The notes below the pieces were generated by a model. That model was given only the letters and a program-made list of their open reading frames with translations. It had not been told where the DNA came from and searched no databases. 47,506 nucleotides of DNA from Hahella ganghwensis DSM 17046 (GTDB taxonomy: Bacteria; Pseudomonadota; Gammaproteobacteria; Pseudomonadales; Oleiphilaceae), in the NCBI RefSeq assembly GCF_000376785.1, contig NZ_AQXX01000093.1, positions 1 through 47,506 on the forward strand, written 5' to 3'. The position numbers and the translations under genes were made by a program. Below, in pieces: positions 37,016 to 45,607 of the stretch (position 1 is the first letter of the stretch; every line of letters starts with the position of its first letter).

Positions 37016-37052
37016 TCGGACCTTGACGGAACCACATCTACAAAACATGAGT

Positions 37053-37085
37053 GCGGGTTAAACAACCCGCTCTTTTCTTTTTTTG
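37053..37085 (+). terminator. Rho-independent terminator after gbdR
   Basis: GCGGGTT (37053-37059) pairs with AACCCGC (37064-37070) around AAAC, followed by TCTTTTCTTTTTTTT. This is a strong intrinsic terminator that separates gbdR from the dgc operon. Confidence 0.92.
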
Positions 37086-37223
37086 ACGTCTTTCCAGCTT
37101 ATATCCATTCACCGTCACCCCAAATGACGGATCATCCTCACCCTCTCCAAAACCCCTGAACCACAACGTCTGGCAGCATTTTTACCCCTATCTCCGCCAA
37201 AGTATTTTTTTATTTCCCAAACT

Positions 37224-37287
37224 TGCCGATTTTGGTATCGGTGCTGTCGTTTCCAGTGAATTTAGGCAAAAACATGCCCGATATACT
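37224..37287 (+). promoter_or_regulatory. Predicted dgc operon promoter with AraC-type direct half-sites
   Basis: TGCCGA (37224-37229) and TGTCGT (37245-37250) are direct half-sites exactly 21 bp apart, two helical turns. TATACT (37282-37287) is a plausible -10 box with no good -35, so the half-sites would fall near -70 and -49, where AraC-type activators bind. The BCCT gene upstream region has the same motif and spacing. GbdR is the obvious candidate protein. Binding is inferred. Confidence 0.5.
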
Positions 37288-37358
37288 CACTTCATCAATG
37301 AATGCCAAAAGCCTTCATTTTTCTGAATGAACGCGGATAACAGGTAAAGGGTGAGCAG

Positions 37359-38336
37359 ATGAACGCAGCCGAGTTGCACAAGGATTCCATCATCATCGAT
37401 GGTTTGATTATCGCCAAATGGAACCGGGAGCTGTTTGAAGATATGAAAAAAGGCGGATTGACGGCTGCGAACTGCACAGTCTCCGTCTGGGAAGGCTTCC
37501 AGAATACCGTCAACAACATTGTGGAAATGAACCACCTGATCGAGGAAAACAGCGATCTGGTAATGAAGGTTCACACTACCGACGACATTCGCAAGGCAAA
37601 AGCTGAAGGCAAGACCGGCATTATGATGGGCTTCCAGAATGCCCACGCCTATGAGGATCAGATCGGTTACGTTCAGGTTTTCAAGGATCTCGGCGTCGGT
37701 GTGGTGCAAATGTGCTACAACACCCAAAACCTGATCGGTACCGGCTGCTATGAGCGCGACGGTGGATTATCAGATTTCGGACGCGAGATCGTGGCTGAAA
37801 TGAACCGTGTCGGCGTCATGTGCGATCTCTCCCATGTCGGCAGCAAGACTTCCGAAGAAGTTATTCTGGAGTCCAAAAAACCTGTCTGCTACTCCCACTG
37901 TCTGCCCTCCGGACTGAAAGACCATCCCCGCAACAAGTCTGACGAAGAGCTCAAGTTTATCGCAGACCACGGTGGTTTTATCGGCGTGACCATGTTCGCG
38001 CCTTTCCTGAAAAACGGCATCAACTCTTCCATTGAAGACTATGTGGAAGCCATTGAATACATCGTCAACATTGCCGGTGAAGATCAGGTCGGCATTGGGA
38101 CTGATTTCACCCAGGGGCATGACAAGCAATTCTTTGAATGGCTCACGCACGACAAAGGTTATGCCCGCCGCCTGACCAACTTCGGAAAGATCGTGAATCC
38201 TGAAGGTATCCGTACCGTCGGCGAATTCCCTAATCTGACAGAGGCGTTACTGCGCCGCGGCTTCTCGGAAACAGCCGTGCGCAAGATCATGGGCGAAAAC
38301 TGGGTAAGAGTATTGGCAGACGTTTGGGGTGAGTAA
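37359..38336 (+). CDS. M19 membrane-dipeptidase-like protein of the dgc operon
   Basis: The 325-residue protein has the amidohydrolase TIM-barrel pattern of renal-type dipeptidases: MGFQNAHAYEDQIGYVQVF, CDLSHVGSKT, CYSHCLPSG, and GIGTDFTQGHD. It differs at the N-terminus. Classical enzymes have H-x-D metal ligands in DGHNDLP; this one reads IIDGLIIAKWNRELF, without the His. Pseudomonas aeruginosa has a similar gene (PA5396) in its dgc operon. The substrate is unknown; a role with betaine-derived dipeptides or N-methyl compounds is only suggested by context. Confidence 0.88.
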   Translation: MNAAELHKDSIIIDGLIIAKWNRELFEDMKKGGLTAANCTVSVWEGFQNTVNNIVEMNHLIEENSDLVMKVHTTDDIRKAKAEGKTGIMMGFQNAHAYEDQIGYVQVFKDLGVGVVQMCYNTQNLIGTGCYERDGGLSDFGREIVAEMNRVGVMCDLSHVGSKTSEEVILESKKPVCYSHCLPSGLKDHPRNKSDEELKFIADHGGFIGVTMFAPFLKNGINSSIEDYVEAIEYIVNIAGEDQVGIGTDFTQGHDKQFFEWLTHDKGYARRLTNFGKIVNPEGIRTVGEFPNLTEALLRRGFSETAVRKIMGENWVRVLADVWGE

Positions 38337-38391
38337 CCCCTTGCCGGTACCAAAAACGAATTTCAAATAAGTAGAAAAGGTGAATATAACG

Positions 38392-38928
38392 ATGGGAAGC
38401 CACGCTCCTGAAATGCCGATCATGGTAGACGATGAAACCGGCGTCTGGATGACCGATGCACTGCCGATGCTTTACGTACCAAGACACTTCTTCGTCAATA
38501 ATCATATGGCCATCGAAGAGGAACTGGGACCTGAACGCTATGCGGACATTCTGTACAAGGCCGGCTATAAGTCCGCCTGGTACTGGTGCGAGAAGGAAGC
38601 AGAAGCTCATGGCCTGAGCGGCGATGCGGTATTTGAACACTATATGAAGCGGCTTTCCCAACGGGGCTGGGGCATATTCAGCATTGAAAACCTGAATATC
38701 AAAGAAGGATATGCCAGGGTTCGCCTGGATCATTCAGCCTTCGTTTATCAATACGGAAAAGTGAACCGCAAAGTCGATTATATGTTTACCGGCTGGTTTG
38801 CCGGCGCGATGGACCAGATTGCTGAATCCCTTGGGTACAGCGTCAAAACTGTCGCAGAACAGATTCAATGTGCCGCCGAGGACGGGGTGGACTATGGAGT
38901 GTTCGAAGTAACACCAAAGGCTGACTGA
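38392..38928 (+). CDS. DUF5943-type protein of the dgc operon
   Basis: The ~178-residue soluble protein resembles the small protein encoded between the dipeptidase and dgcA in Pseudomonas (PA5397). Its middle (RYADILYKAGYKSAWYWCEK and MKRLSQRGWGIFSIENLN) and end (FTGWFAGAMDQIAESLG) recall the 4-vinyl-reductase (V4R) small-molecule-binding fold. No enzymatic function is known to me. ATG 38392 is preferred, with AAAAGG about 11 nt upstream; GTG 38380 is in frame too. Confidence 0.85.
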   Translation: MGSHAPEMPIMVDDETGVWMTDALPMLYVPRHFFVNNHMAIEEELGPERYADILYKAGYKSAWYWCEKEAEAHGLSGDAVFEHYMKRLSQRGWGIFSIENLNIKEGYARVRLDHSAFVYQYGKVNRKVDYMFTGWFAGAMDQIAESLGYSVKTVAEQIQCAAEDGVDYGVFEVTPKAD

Positions 38929-39032
38929 GGAACAAGTCGGAACTGACGGTTTGGTCTTTCCCTTAAAAGGCTTTCGAATGGTGTGATGTCACACCATAGG
39001 TAAACGCAAGATAAGAATGGATGGGGTAACAC

Positions 39033-41096
39033 ATGTCCCAATTTGAAGCACTCTTCCGCCCACTGAACATCAACAAGCTGACGATCCGTAACCGGGTGGT
39101 CAGTACAGCCCACGCAGAGGTTTATGCCACTGACGGCGGCATGACCACAGATAGATATGTCAAATACTATGAAGAAAAAGCCAAAGGCGGCTGTGGTCTG
39201 TGTATCTGTGGCGGTTCGAGTGTCGTAGCCATCGACAGCCCCCAAAGCTGGTGGAAATCCGTCAATCTGTCTACTGACAGAATCATCCCCCACTTCCAGA
39301 ATCTTGCGGATGCCGTGCATAAGCATGGCGGAAAGATCATGATCCAGATCACCCACATGGGACGTCGTTCCCGCTGGGACGGTGAAAACTGGCCTAACCT
39401 GATGTCTCCTTCCGGAATCCGTGAGCCGGTGCATCGTGCCACCTGTAAAACCATCGAAGAGGAAGAAATCTGGCGCGTCATCGGTGATTTCGCCAAAGCG
39501 GCGGGACGCGCCAAGGCCGGCGGACTGGACGGTGTTGAACTATCAGCGGTTCACCAGCACATGATCGACCAATTCTGGTCTCCCCGTGTGAACAAGCGTA
39601 CCGACCAATGGGGCGGCACTTTCAAAAACCGTATGCGTTTCGGCATTGAAGTGCTGAAAGCCGTGCGCGAAGAGGTTGGCCCGGACTTTGTCGTCGGTCT
39701 GCGTATCTGTGGTGACGAATTCCATCCAGACGGTCTGTCACATGATGACATGAAGCAGATTGCCAAATACTACAACGACACCGGCATGATCGATTTCTTC
39801 GGCGTGGTCGGTTCCGGTTGTGACACTCACAACACCCTCGCCAATGTTATCCCGAACATGACCTACCCACCCGAGCCCTTCCTGCACCTGGCTGCCGGAA
39901 TCAAAGAGGTGGTAGATGTCCCGGTAATCCATGCCCAGAACATCAAAGACCCAAATCAGGCCCAGCGTATTCTGGAAGCCGGTTACGTGGACTTTGTCGG
40001 TATGACTCGGGCCCACATTGCTGATCCGCACATTATTGCCAAGATCAAAATGAATCAGGTGGACCAGATTCGCCAATGCGTCGGTGCGAACTACTGTATT
40101 GACCGTCAGTATCAGGGTCTTGATGTACTTTGCATCCAGAATGCCGCGACTTCACGTGAGTACATGGGCATTCCTCACATCATCGAGAAAACCGAAGGAC
40201 CCAAGCGCAAGGTACTTGTTATCGGTGGAGGCCCCGGTGGCATGGAAGCAGCCCGTGTCGCAGCCGAACGGGGACATGAAGTCATTCTGGTAGAAAAAGC
40301 TGATGAACTCGGCGGCCAGATCACCATTGCCTCCAAAGCTCCTCAACGTGATCAGATTGCCGGTATTACCCGCTGGTTTGCCCTTGAGCTTGCGCGTTTG
40401 GGCGTTGAACTTCGTCTGGGCACAGCGGCAAATGCCGACATGATTCGGGATATCCGCCCGGACGTCTGCATTTTGGCCACTGGTGGCGTGCCATTTATCG
40501 AGCAGAATCCCGAATGGGGAGCTGATGAAGGCCTGGTCGTATCCTCCTGGGATATTCTGAACGGCACTGTGGAGCCAGGTAAAAACGTGCTGGTCTATGA
40601 CACCATTTGTGAGTTCTCCGGAATGTCCGCGGCTGACTATCTGGCATCCAAAGGCTCGCTGGTAGAACTGGTCACCGATGACATCAAACCAGGTGTCGGT
40701 ATCGGTGGAACCACCTTCCCTACCTATTACCGCAGCCTGTATGAGAAAGAAGTCATCATGACCTCTGATTTCATGCTGGAGAAAGTCTACCGGGAGGGAG
40801 ACAAAGTGGTAGCGGTGCTGGAAAACGAATACACCGGCCAGAAAGAAGAGCGCGTCGTGGACCAGATCGTCGTGGAAAACGGCACGCGTCCGAACGAAGC
40901 GCTCTACTATGAACTGAAAGCGGAATCCGTTAACAAGGGACAGATCGATGTGGAGGCTCTGTTCGACTGCAAAGCGCAGCCGGTACTGGCTGAAGCAGGC
41001 AACGGCATGATTTTGTGGCGCCTGGGAGACTGCGTATCTCAACGCAATACTCACGCTGCGATCTATGATGCCATGCGTCTGTGTAAGGATCTTTAA
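39033..41096 (+). CDS. dgcA: DgcA, dimethylglycine demethylase flavoprotein subunit
   Basis: The 687-residue protein has an old-yellow-enzyme-like FMN barrel (~5-345), an iron-sulphur segment (~349-367) and a C-terminal dinucleotide-binding region (VLVIGGGPGGMEAARVAAE, ~390-687). This is the trimethylamine-dehydrogenase layout. With DgcB it oxidatively demethylates dimethylglycine to sarcosine and formaldehyde. The usual CxxCxxC...C cluster motif reads CVGANYC...C: the second cysteine is alanine (codon 352, GCG 40086-40088). GGGG precedes ATG 39033. Confidence 0.94.
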   Translation: MSQFEALFRPLNINKLTIRNRVVSTAHAEVYATDGGMTTDRYVKYYEEKAKGGCGLCICGGSSVVAIDSPQSWWKSVNLSTDRIIPHFQNLADAVHKHGGKIMIQITHMGRRSRWDGENWPNLMSPSGIREPVHRATCKTIEEEEIWRVIGDFAKAAGRAKAGGLDGVELSAVHQHMIDQFWSPRVNKRTDQWGGTFKNRMRFGIEVLKAVREEVGPDFVVGLRICGDEFHPDGLSHDDMKQIAKYYNDTGMIDFFGVVGSGCDTHNTLANVIPNMTYPPEPFLHLAAGIKEVVDVPVIHAQNIKDPNQAQRILEAGYVDFVGMTRAHIADPHIIAKIKMNQVDQIRQCVGANYCIDRQYQGLDVLCIQNAATSREYMGIPHIIEKTEGPKRKVLVIGGGPGGMEAARVAAERGHEVILVEKADELGGQITIASKAPQRDQIAGITRWFALELARLGVELRLGTAANADMIRDIRPDVCILATGGVPFIEQNPEWGADEGLVVSSWDILNGTVEPGKNVLVYDTICEFSGMSAADYLASKGSLVELVTDDIKPGVGIGGTTFPTYYRSLYEKEVIMTSDFMLEKVYREGDKVVAVLENEYTGQKEERVVDQIVVENGTRPNEALYYELKAESVNKGQIDVEALFDCKAQPVLAEAGNGMILWRLGDCVSQRNTHAAIYDAMRLCKDL

Positions 41097-41141
41097 TCCG
41101 AGCGATATGCATACAGCAAAAACCTAGCGGAAGAAAGAGAC

Positions 41142-43040
41142 ATGATCCTTGACTGGTTACTCCCACTACTCCTGGCGATCGCGCTGGGCCTGATGGCCAT
41201 CGGAGCCATCAGACGGGTCAGCCTCTGGCGAGCCGGCCAGGCTGAGCCCGTAAATATCATCACCGGCCTGATGGCCATGCCCCGGCGCTATCTGGTGGAC
41301 CTGCACCATGTAGTTGCCCGGGACAAATACATGTCCAATACCCACGTCGCCACGGCGGGTGGGTTTGTTCTGTCACTGGCGCTGATTATCCTGGTCCATC
41401 TGTTCGGACTGGACAATCAGGTGCTGTCCTGGGCGCTGCTTGGCGCAACAACATTAATGTTTACCGGGGCACTGTTTGTCTTCAAACGTCGCACGCAACC
41501 GCCACAGAGACTCTCCAAAGGTCCGTGGATGCGCCTGCCAAAGAGCCTTCTGGTATTTGCCGTGACATTTTTTATTGTCACCCTGCCCGCGGCAGGCATT
41601 CTGCCTGAAAACTTCGGTGGCTGGGTCCTGGCGGTACTGCTGACGGCCGGTATTATCTACGGTCTTGGCGAAATGGTATTCGGTATGACCTGGGGAGGCC
41701 CCATGAAGCACGCCTTCGCCGGCGCCCTTCACCTGGCTTTTCACCGTCGCCCCGAACGTTTTGACGGCGGCCGCTCCACAGGGTTGAAACCGGTCAATCT
41801 GGCCGCTGACTCCCTCGGTGTCGCCAAACCCAAAGACTTCAAATGGAACCAATTGCTTGGATTCGACGCCTGTGTACAGTGTGGACGTTGTGAGGCCGTC
41901 TGCCCGGCTTTCGCGGCAGGTCAGCCCCTGAACCCCAAGAAACTGATTCAGGATATGGTGGTGGGTCTGGCAGGCGGTACGGATGCCAAATATGCCGGCT
42001 CTCCCTACCCTGGTGTTGAGGTTGGTCAGGCACAAGGAAGCCCAGAAAAGATCATCACTGAAGGCCTGGTCAAAGCAGATACCCTCTGGTCCTGCACAAC
42101 CTGTCGCGCCTGTGTGGAAGAATGCCCAATGATGATTGAGCATGTGGATGCCATTGTGGACATGCGCCGCTTCCTCACTCTGGAAAAAGGTGAAACGCCA
42201 AACAAAGGTGCGGAAGTACTGGAAAACCTGATCGCCACGGATAACCCTAACGGATTCGATCCACAAAGCCGCACAAACTGGGCGGCGGATCAGAACCTCC
42301 CATTGATGGCAGAGGTTAAAGAAGCGGATGTACTGTTCTGGGTCAGCGACGGTGCCTTTGACATGCGTAGTCAGCGTATCCTGAAAGCCTTCGTCAAAGT
42401 CCTGAAGGCGGCGAATGTAAACTTCGCTGTGCTTGGTGACGAAGAACGTGACTCCGGCGATGTCGCCCGTCGTCTGGGTGACGATGCCACCTTCCAGACA
42501 TTGGCAAAACACAATATAGATGTGATGAATCAGTATCGGTTCAAGCGTATTGTCACCACCGATCCCCACGCATTTCATGTATTGAAAAATGAATACGGAG
42601 ATTTTGGCGGCCAGTACGAAGTACTTCATCACACCACCTTTATCAATGAACTGGTAAAACAGGGCAAATTACGCCTGGATCAGTTCAAAGGCGGCAATGT
42701 CACCTATCATGATCCCTGCTATCTCGGTCGCTACAACGGAGAGTACGACTCCCCTCGTGAGCTGCTGAAAGTATTGGGTATCGAATTGAAAGAAATGGAA
42801 CGCTCTGGCTATCGGTCACGCTGCTGCGGTGGCGGAGGCGGCGCTCCCATTACCGACATTCCCGGCGAGCGTCGTATTGCAGACATGCGTATGGAAGATG
42901 CCAAAGCGGTCGGCGCCGAAGTGGTTGCCGTGGGTTGTCAGCAATGCACCGCCATGCTCGAAGGCGTGGTGGAGCCACGCCCGGAAATCAAGGATATCGC
43001 TGAACTGGTGTCCGAAGCGCTGATCGAGGAGGTACACTGA
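41142..43040 (+). CDS. dgcB: DgcB, membrane-associated iron-sulphur oxidoreductase
   Basis: The 632-residue protein begins with membrane helices (~2-20, 68-88, 94-112, 133-155, 163-182). Two ferredoxin-type [4Fe-4S] motifs follow (CVQCGRCEAVCPAF near 247 and CTTCRACVEECPMM near 318). CCG-type motifs typical of heterodisulphide-reductase-like proteins come near the C-terminus (CCGGGGGAP and VGCQQCTAML). It would take electrons from DgcA to the ETF or the quinone pool. Its stop overlaps the next start (TGATG). Confidence 0.93.
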   Translation: MILDWLLPLLLAIALGLMAIGAIRRVSLWRAGQAEPVNIITGLMAMPRRYLVDLHHVVARDKYMSNTHVATAGGFVLSLALIILVHLFGLDNQVLSWALLGATTLMFTGALFVFKRRTQPPQRLSKGPWMRLPKSLLVFAVTFFIVTLPAAGILPENFGGWVLAVLLTAGIIYGLGEMVFGMTWGGPMKHAFAGALHLAFHRRPERFDGGRSTGLKPVNLAADSLGVAKPKDFKWNQLLGFDACVQCGRCEAVCPAFAAGQPLNPKKLIQDMVVGLAGGTDAKYAGSPYPGVEVGQAQGSPEKIITEGLVKADTLWSCTTCRACVEECPMMIEHVDAIVDMRRFLTLEKGETPNKGAEVLENLIATDNPNGFDPQSRTNWAADQNLPLMAEVKEADVLFWVSDGAFDMRSQRILKAFVKVLKAANVNFAVLGDEERDSGDVARRLGDDATFQTLAKHNIDVMNQYRFKRIVTTDPHAFHVLKNEYGDFGGQYEVLHHTTFINELVKQGKLRLDQFKGGNVTYHDPCYLGRYNGEYDSPRELLKVLGIELKEMERSGYRSRCCGGGGGAPITDIPGERRIADMRMEDAKAVGAEVVAVGCQQCTAMLEGVVEPRPEIKDIAELVSEALIEEVH

Positions 43041-44365
43041 TGTCCGACGTGATAAGACGTGACCCCAGAGCCGAACGCATTGCCAGAAATCGTTTGCATC
43101 CGTTGCATCAATCCCTTGTAGGTGCGGCAACTGAGCAAAGAGGACCTACTGGTCTTCTGCGCAAAGATCCACGTGCCGGCTATTTTATGGGGCCCAATGG
43201 GCTCAGACGAATCGATCGCTCCGGAGCCAGTCACCCTGGTGCAGCCACGCGCGTTCAGCGCGGTACCGGTGGCGGAGTCAGCACTGAGCCGACACTACCT
43301 CTGCATCAGGTTGAAAACCCGGACAACTTCATTGTCTGTGTGCTGGATATGGTCGGAGGTCGACTTACCAGTCATGACAAAGATGTGTTGGGCCAGGCAC
43401 ATATTCTGGCCAAATCATCAGCTCAAACGACTGCTGTCACAGCTGTGGTATTTGGCGATCACCGGGAAGAAGCTTTGGATAAGGCCGGGGTGGACCGCCT
43501 CATACACTTTGAAAACTCTGATGCCAACCATTACCAGGGTTATTGTCCTGAGCAGAAACTTGCTGCACTGCAGAGCGTTGAATCACAATTGGCCCCTGGT
43601 CATTGGCTGTTCCCTGACAGTATCCACGGCGGTGCAGACCTCGGCTGTCGACTGGCGGCCCGTATCGGCGAACGACCAGCCAATCATGCCTGGCAGGTGG
43701 ATAGTGAAAACACCATATGCCGGGGAGGCTCTGATCGGATCGATATCAAACGGCAAACTCCTAGAATTCTTCTACTGGCGGAAGAGTGTGCCATGCCAAT
43801 CGATGAGACACGTCATGAAGTTCTGGCACTGGATGTGGAACACTTGGTTACCCCAGATCAACACATCCAGGATCTTGGCGCTGTCGATGTTGATCCCTCC
43901 CAGATTCCTCTGGCAGAAGCGGAATTCATTCTCTCAGCCGGTAACGGCGTCAAGGACTGGGATCAGTTTCATGATGTTGCTTCGACTCTCGGAGCAACCG
44001 AAGGCGCCAGTCGTGTGGCGGTGGATGATGGCTTTATGCCACGCTTCCGCCAGGTCGGTGCAACCGGCATCTGGGTCACCGCGAGGGTTTATGTGGCCGT
44101 CGGGATTTCCGGTGCAATTCAGCATCTCCAGGGTATTGGTCAGTGCGAGAAAGTGGTTGCAATTAATACCGACCCCGGCTGCGATATGGTGAAACGAGCG
44201 GATCTGACCGTTATCGGCAAGAGCCAGGACATCCTGGCTGAACTGTTGCGACTTTATAAGGAACGCCAGTCCGGCGTTTCAGATGACTCCGCGACGCTGA
44301 GCGATAAAACTGAATCTGATGAATCCGTAGAGGATCAAAATAAGGAGGCCCGCCGTGTTGCCTGA
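43040..44365 (+). CDS. Electron transfer flavoprotein alpha-type subunit of the dgc operon
   Basis: The 441-residue protein has a canonical ETF-alpha FAD domain at residues ~285-415, with VAVGISGAIQHLQGI and INTDPGCDMVKRADL. An unusual basic N-terminal extension of about 90 residues precedes the first ETF domain, and an acidic tail follows (~415-441). Pseudomonas has an equivalent gene, PA5400, after dgcB. It likely accepts electrons from dimethylglycine or sarcosine oxidation. It overlaps the beta subunit gene by 11 bp. Confidence 0.9.
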   Translation: MSDVIRRDPRAERIARNRLHPLHQSLVGAATEQRGPTGLLRKDPRAGYFMGPNGLRRIDRSGASHPGAATRVQRGTGGGVSTEPTLPLHQVENPDNFIVCVLDMVGGRLTSHDKDVLGQAHILAKSSAQTTAVTAVVFGDHREEALDKAGVDRLIHFENSDANHYQGYCPEQKLAALQSVESQLAPGHWLFPDSIHGGADLGCRLAARIGERPANHAWQVDSENTICRGGSDRIDIKRQTPRILLLAEECAMPIDETRHEVLALDVEHLVTPDQHIQDLGAVDVDPSQIPLAEAEFILSAGNGVKDWDQFHDVASTLGATEGASRVAVDDGFMPRFRQVGATGIWVTARVYVAVGISGAIQHLQGIGQCEKVVAINTDPGCDMVKRADLTVIGKSQDILAELLRLYKERQSGVSDDSATLSDKTESDESVEDQNKEARRVA

Positions 44366-45179
44366 CGCTAACTCCTCCAACACTCCTGTGTCCTCTGGCC
44401 TCAAAGTCGCGGCGCTGGTATCTGTAGGTCAGCATCCCAAATCCGGACGCCCGAGAAGAGCTGACCAGGATGCCCGTGCTGTTGAAATGGGTATCCGCCT
44501 CTGCGGAGAGCATCTGAGCCTGGTTCATGCCGGCCCGGAAGGAAAAGGTGACATCCGGGAACAGGCGCTAAGGCAATATCTGGGGATGGGCATCAAAGGG
44601 TTGACCATTCTCCATCAGCAGGAAGGTTCCGATGCCTTGCCTGCCCTGGCGTCGCATTTCAAGGATCAGGGCGCGGATATTATTCTTGCCGGCATGCGGG
44701 CCGAAAGTGGAGAAGCCTCCGGGATGCTGCCCTACCTTCTGGCCGACAGACTCGGCTGGCCGATTGTTTCATCAGTCGCGGACATCATCAGCATCAATGA
44801 GAACGATGCTGAAATTCTGCAGGCCCTGCCGCGGGGACAACGACGAAAGTTACGGGTTTCTGTTCCCTTTGTGGCAACCGTCGATCAGGCCGCGCAAATT
44901 CCCCGTCAGATTGCCTTCGGACCAAGCCAACGGGGTCATCTCAAGGGACAGGAATCGATTGATGAGATTGATCAAGTAAAGTCCGACTGGGAAGAAACAC
45001 CCGCCAGGAAACGTCCAAAACGACTGAACATCAAGAAGGCCAAGTCAGCCGCTGATCGGTTCAAGGCTGCGACAGCCAAGCCCCAGGGCGAAGGCGGCAA
45101 AATTATGAAGGATGAAAGCAGTCAGGAAAAAGCACAAGCCATACTCGACCTGCTCGTCAGCGAAGGAATCGTTAAATAG
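44355..45179 (+). CDS. Electron transfer flavoprotein beta-type subunit of the dgc operon
   Basis: The 274-residue protein has the ETF-beta pattern: ADQDARAVEMGIRLCGEH (nucleotide-binding segment), DIILAGMRAESGEASGMLPYLLADRLGWP, and a rigid C-terminal part. The tail from residue ~215 is lysine-rich and longer than usual. GTG 44355 is the likely start, with AAGGAGG at 44342-44348, 6 nt upstream. This is the last gene of the operon; a terminator lies 155 bp after it. Confidence 0.9.
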   Translation: MLPDANSSNTPVSSGLKVAALVSVGQHPKSGRPRRADQDARAVEMGIRLCGEHLSLVHAGPEGKGDIREQALRQYLGMGIKGLTILHQQEGSDALPALASHFKDQGADIILAGMRAESGEASGMLPYLLADRLGWPIVSSVADIISINENDAEILQALPRGQRRKLRVSVPFVATVDQAAQIPRQIAFGPSQRGHLKGQESIDEIDQVKSDWEETPARKRPKRLNIKKAKSAADRFKAATAKPQGEGGKIMKDESSQEKAQAILDLLVSEGIVK

Positions 45180-45238
45180 CATTTCCTACTAACCGGCCAC
45201 TCTCTTTTTGCAACGAGAAACGTTGCCTCTCAACTTCA

Positions 45239-45277
45239 GGGGTAAATTTCAGACACCTTTTTTTTGAAATTTACCCC
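45239..45277. repeat. Perfect 13-bp-arm inverted repeat, REP/MITE-like
   Basis: GGGGTAAATTTCA (45239-45251) is the exact inverse of TGAAATTTACCCC (45265-45277), with a 13-nt loop ending in eight T. It lies between the etfB gene and its terminator. The sequence resembles short palindromic units found between genes in marine gammaproteobacteria, some mobilised by REP-associated transposases. No transposase is next to it. It could also form a strong mRNA hairpin. Confidence 0.6.
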
Positions 45278-45334
45278 AGGACTTCGCACTTGAGAATGAC
45301 CTTTAATTGAAGGTAAAACCCTCAAGTCCCCATT

Positions 45335-45360
45335 AGCCGAGCCTTTGCTCGGCTCTTTTT
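45335..45360 (+). terminator. Rho-independent terminator of the dgc operon
   Basis: AGCCGAGC (45335-45342) pairs with GCTCGGCT (45347-45354) around CTTT, followed by CTTTTT. It separates the dgc-etf transcript from the BCCT gene. Confidence 0.92.
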
Positions 45361-45482
45361 ATTATATACATATCATATAGTTATAGACTTTTATTAATGT
45401 ATTTTATAGACACTGTATCCCAAGACGACCTCTGCGCCGCCTAACGGCAAGTGACGTTTACGGATAGCTTTTCGTGAGCTTA

Positions 45483-45509
45483 TGTCGTTTGCAGAGAAAC
45501 GCTTGCCGC
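45483..45509 (+). promoter_or_regulatory. Paired TGYCG half-sites upstream of the BCCT gene
   Basis: TGTCGT (45483-45488) and TGCCGC (45504-45509) are direct half-sites 21 bp apart. This is the same family of motif and the same spacing as upstream of the dgc operon. No convincing -10 box could be placed. The rest of the 45180-45607 gap holds the inverted repeat, the terminator and AT-rich sequence. Confidence 0.45.
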
Positions 45510-45607
45510 GCAACTCCCCGATACTGAATTTTAGGTCAGGCTCTTCTGATCTTTTCACTTAATTACAAGAAAATTCACGATCAAATAACTCTGCGAGGAA
45601 TGATTGG

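Noticed and set aside
37100-37358. Possible glycine riboswitch before the dgc operon
   Set aside because: The glycine-aptamer core motifs are not present; paired protein-binding half-sites and a -10 box explain the region better.
40152-41054. Open frame of 300 codons on the minus strand
   Set aside because: It is antisense to the dgcA dinucleotide-binding domain; composition looks like shadow coding.
41454-42632. Long open frame (392 codons) on the minus strand
   Set aside because: It is antisense to dgcB and has no family resemblance.
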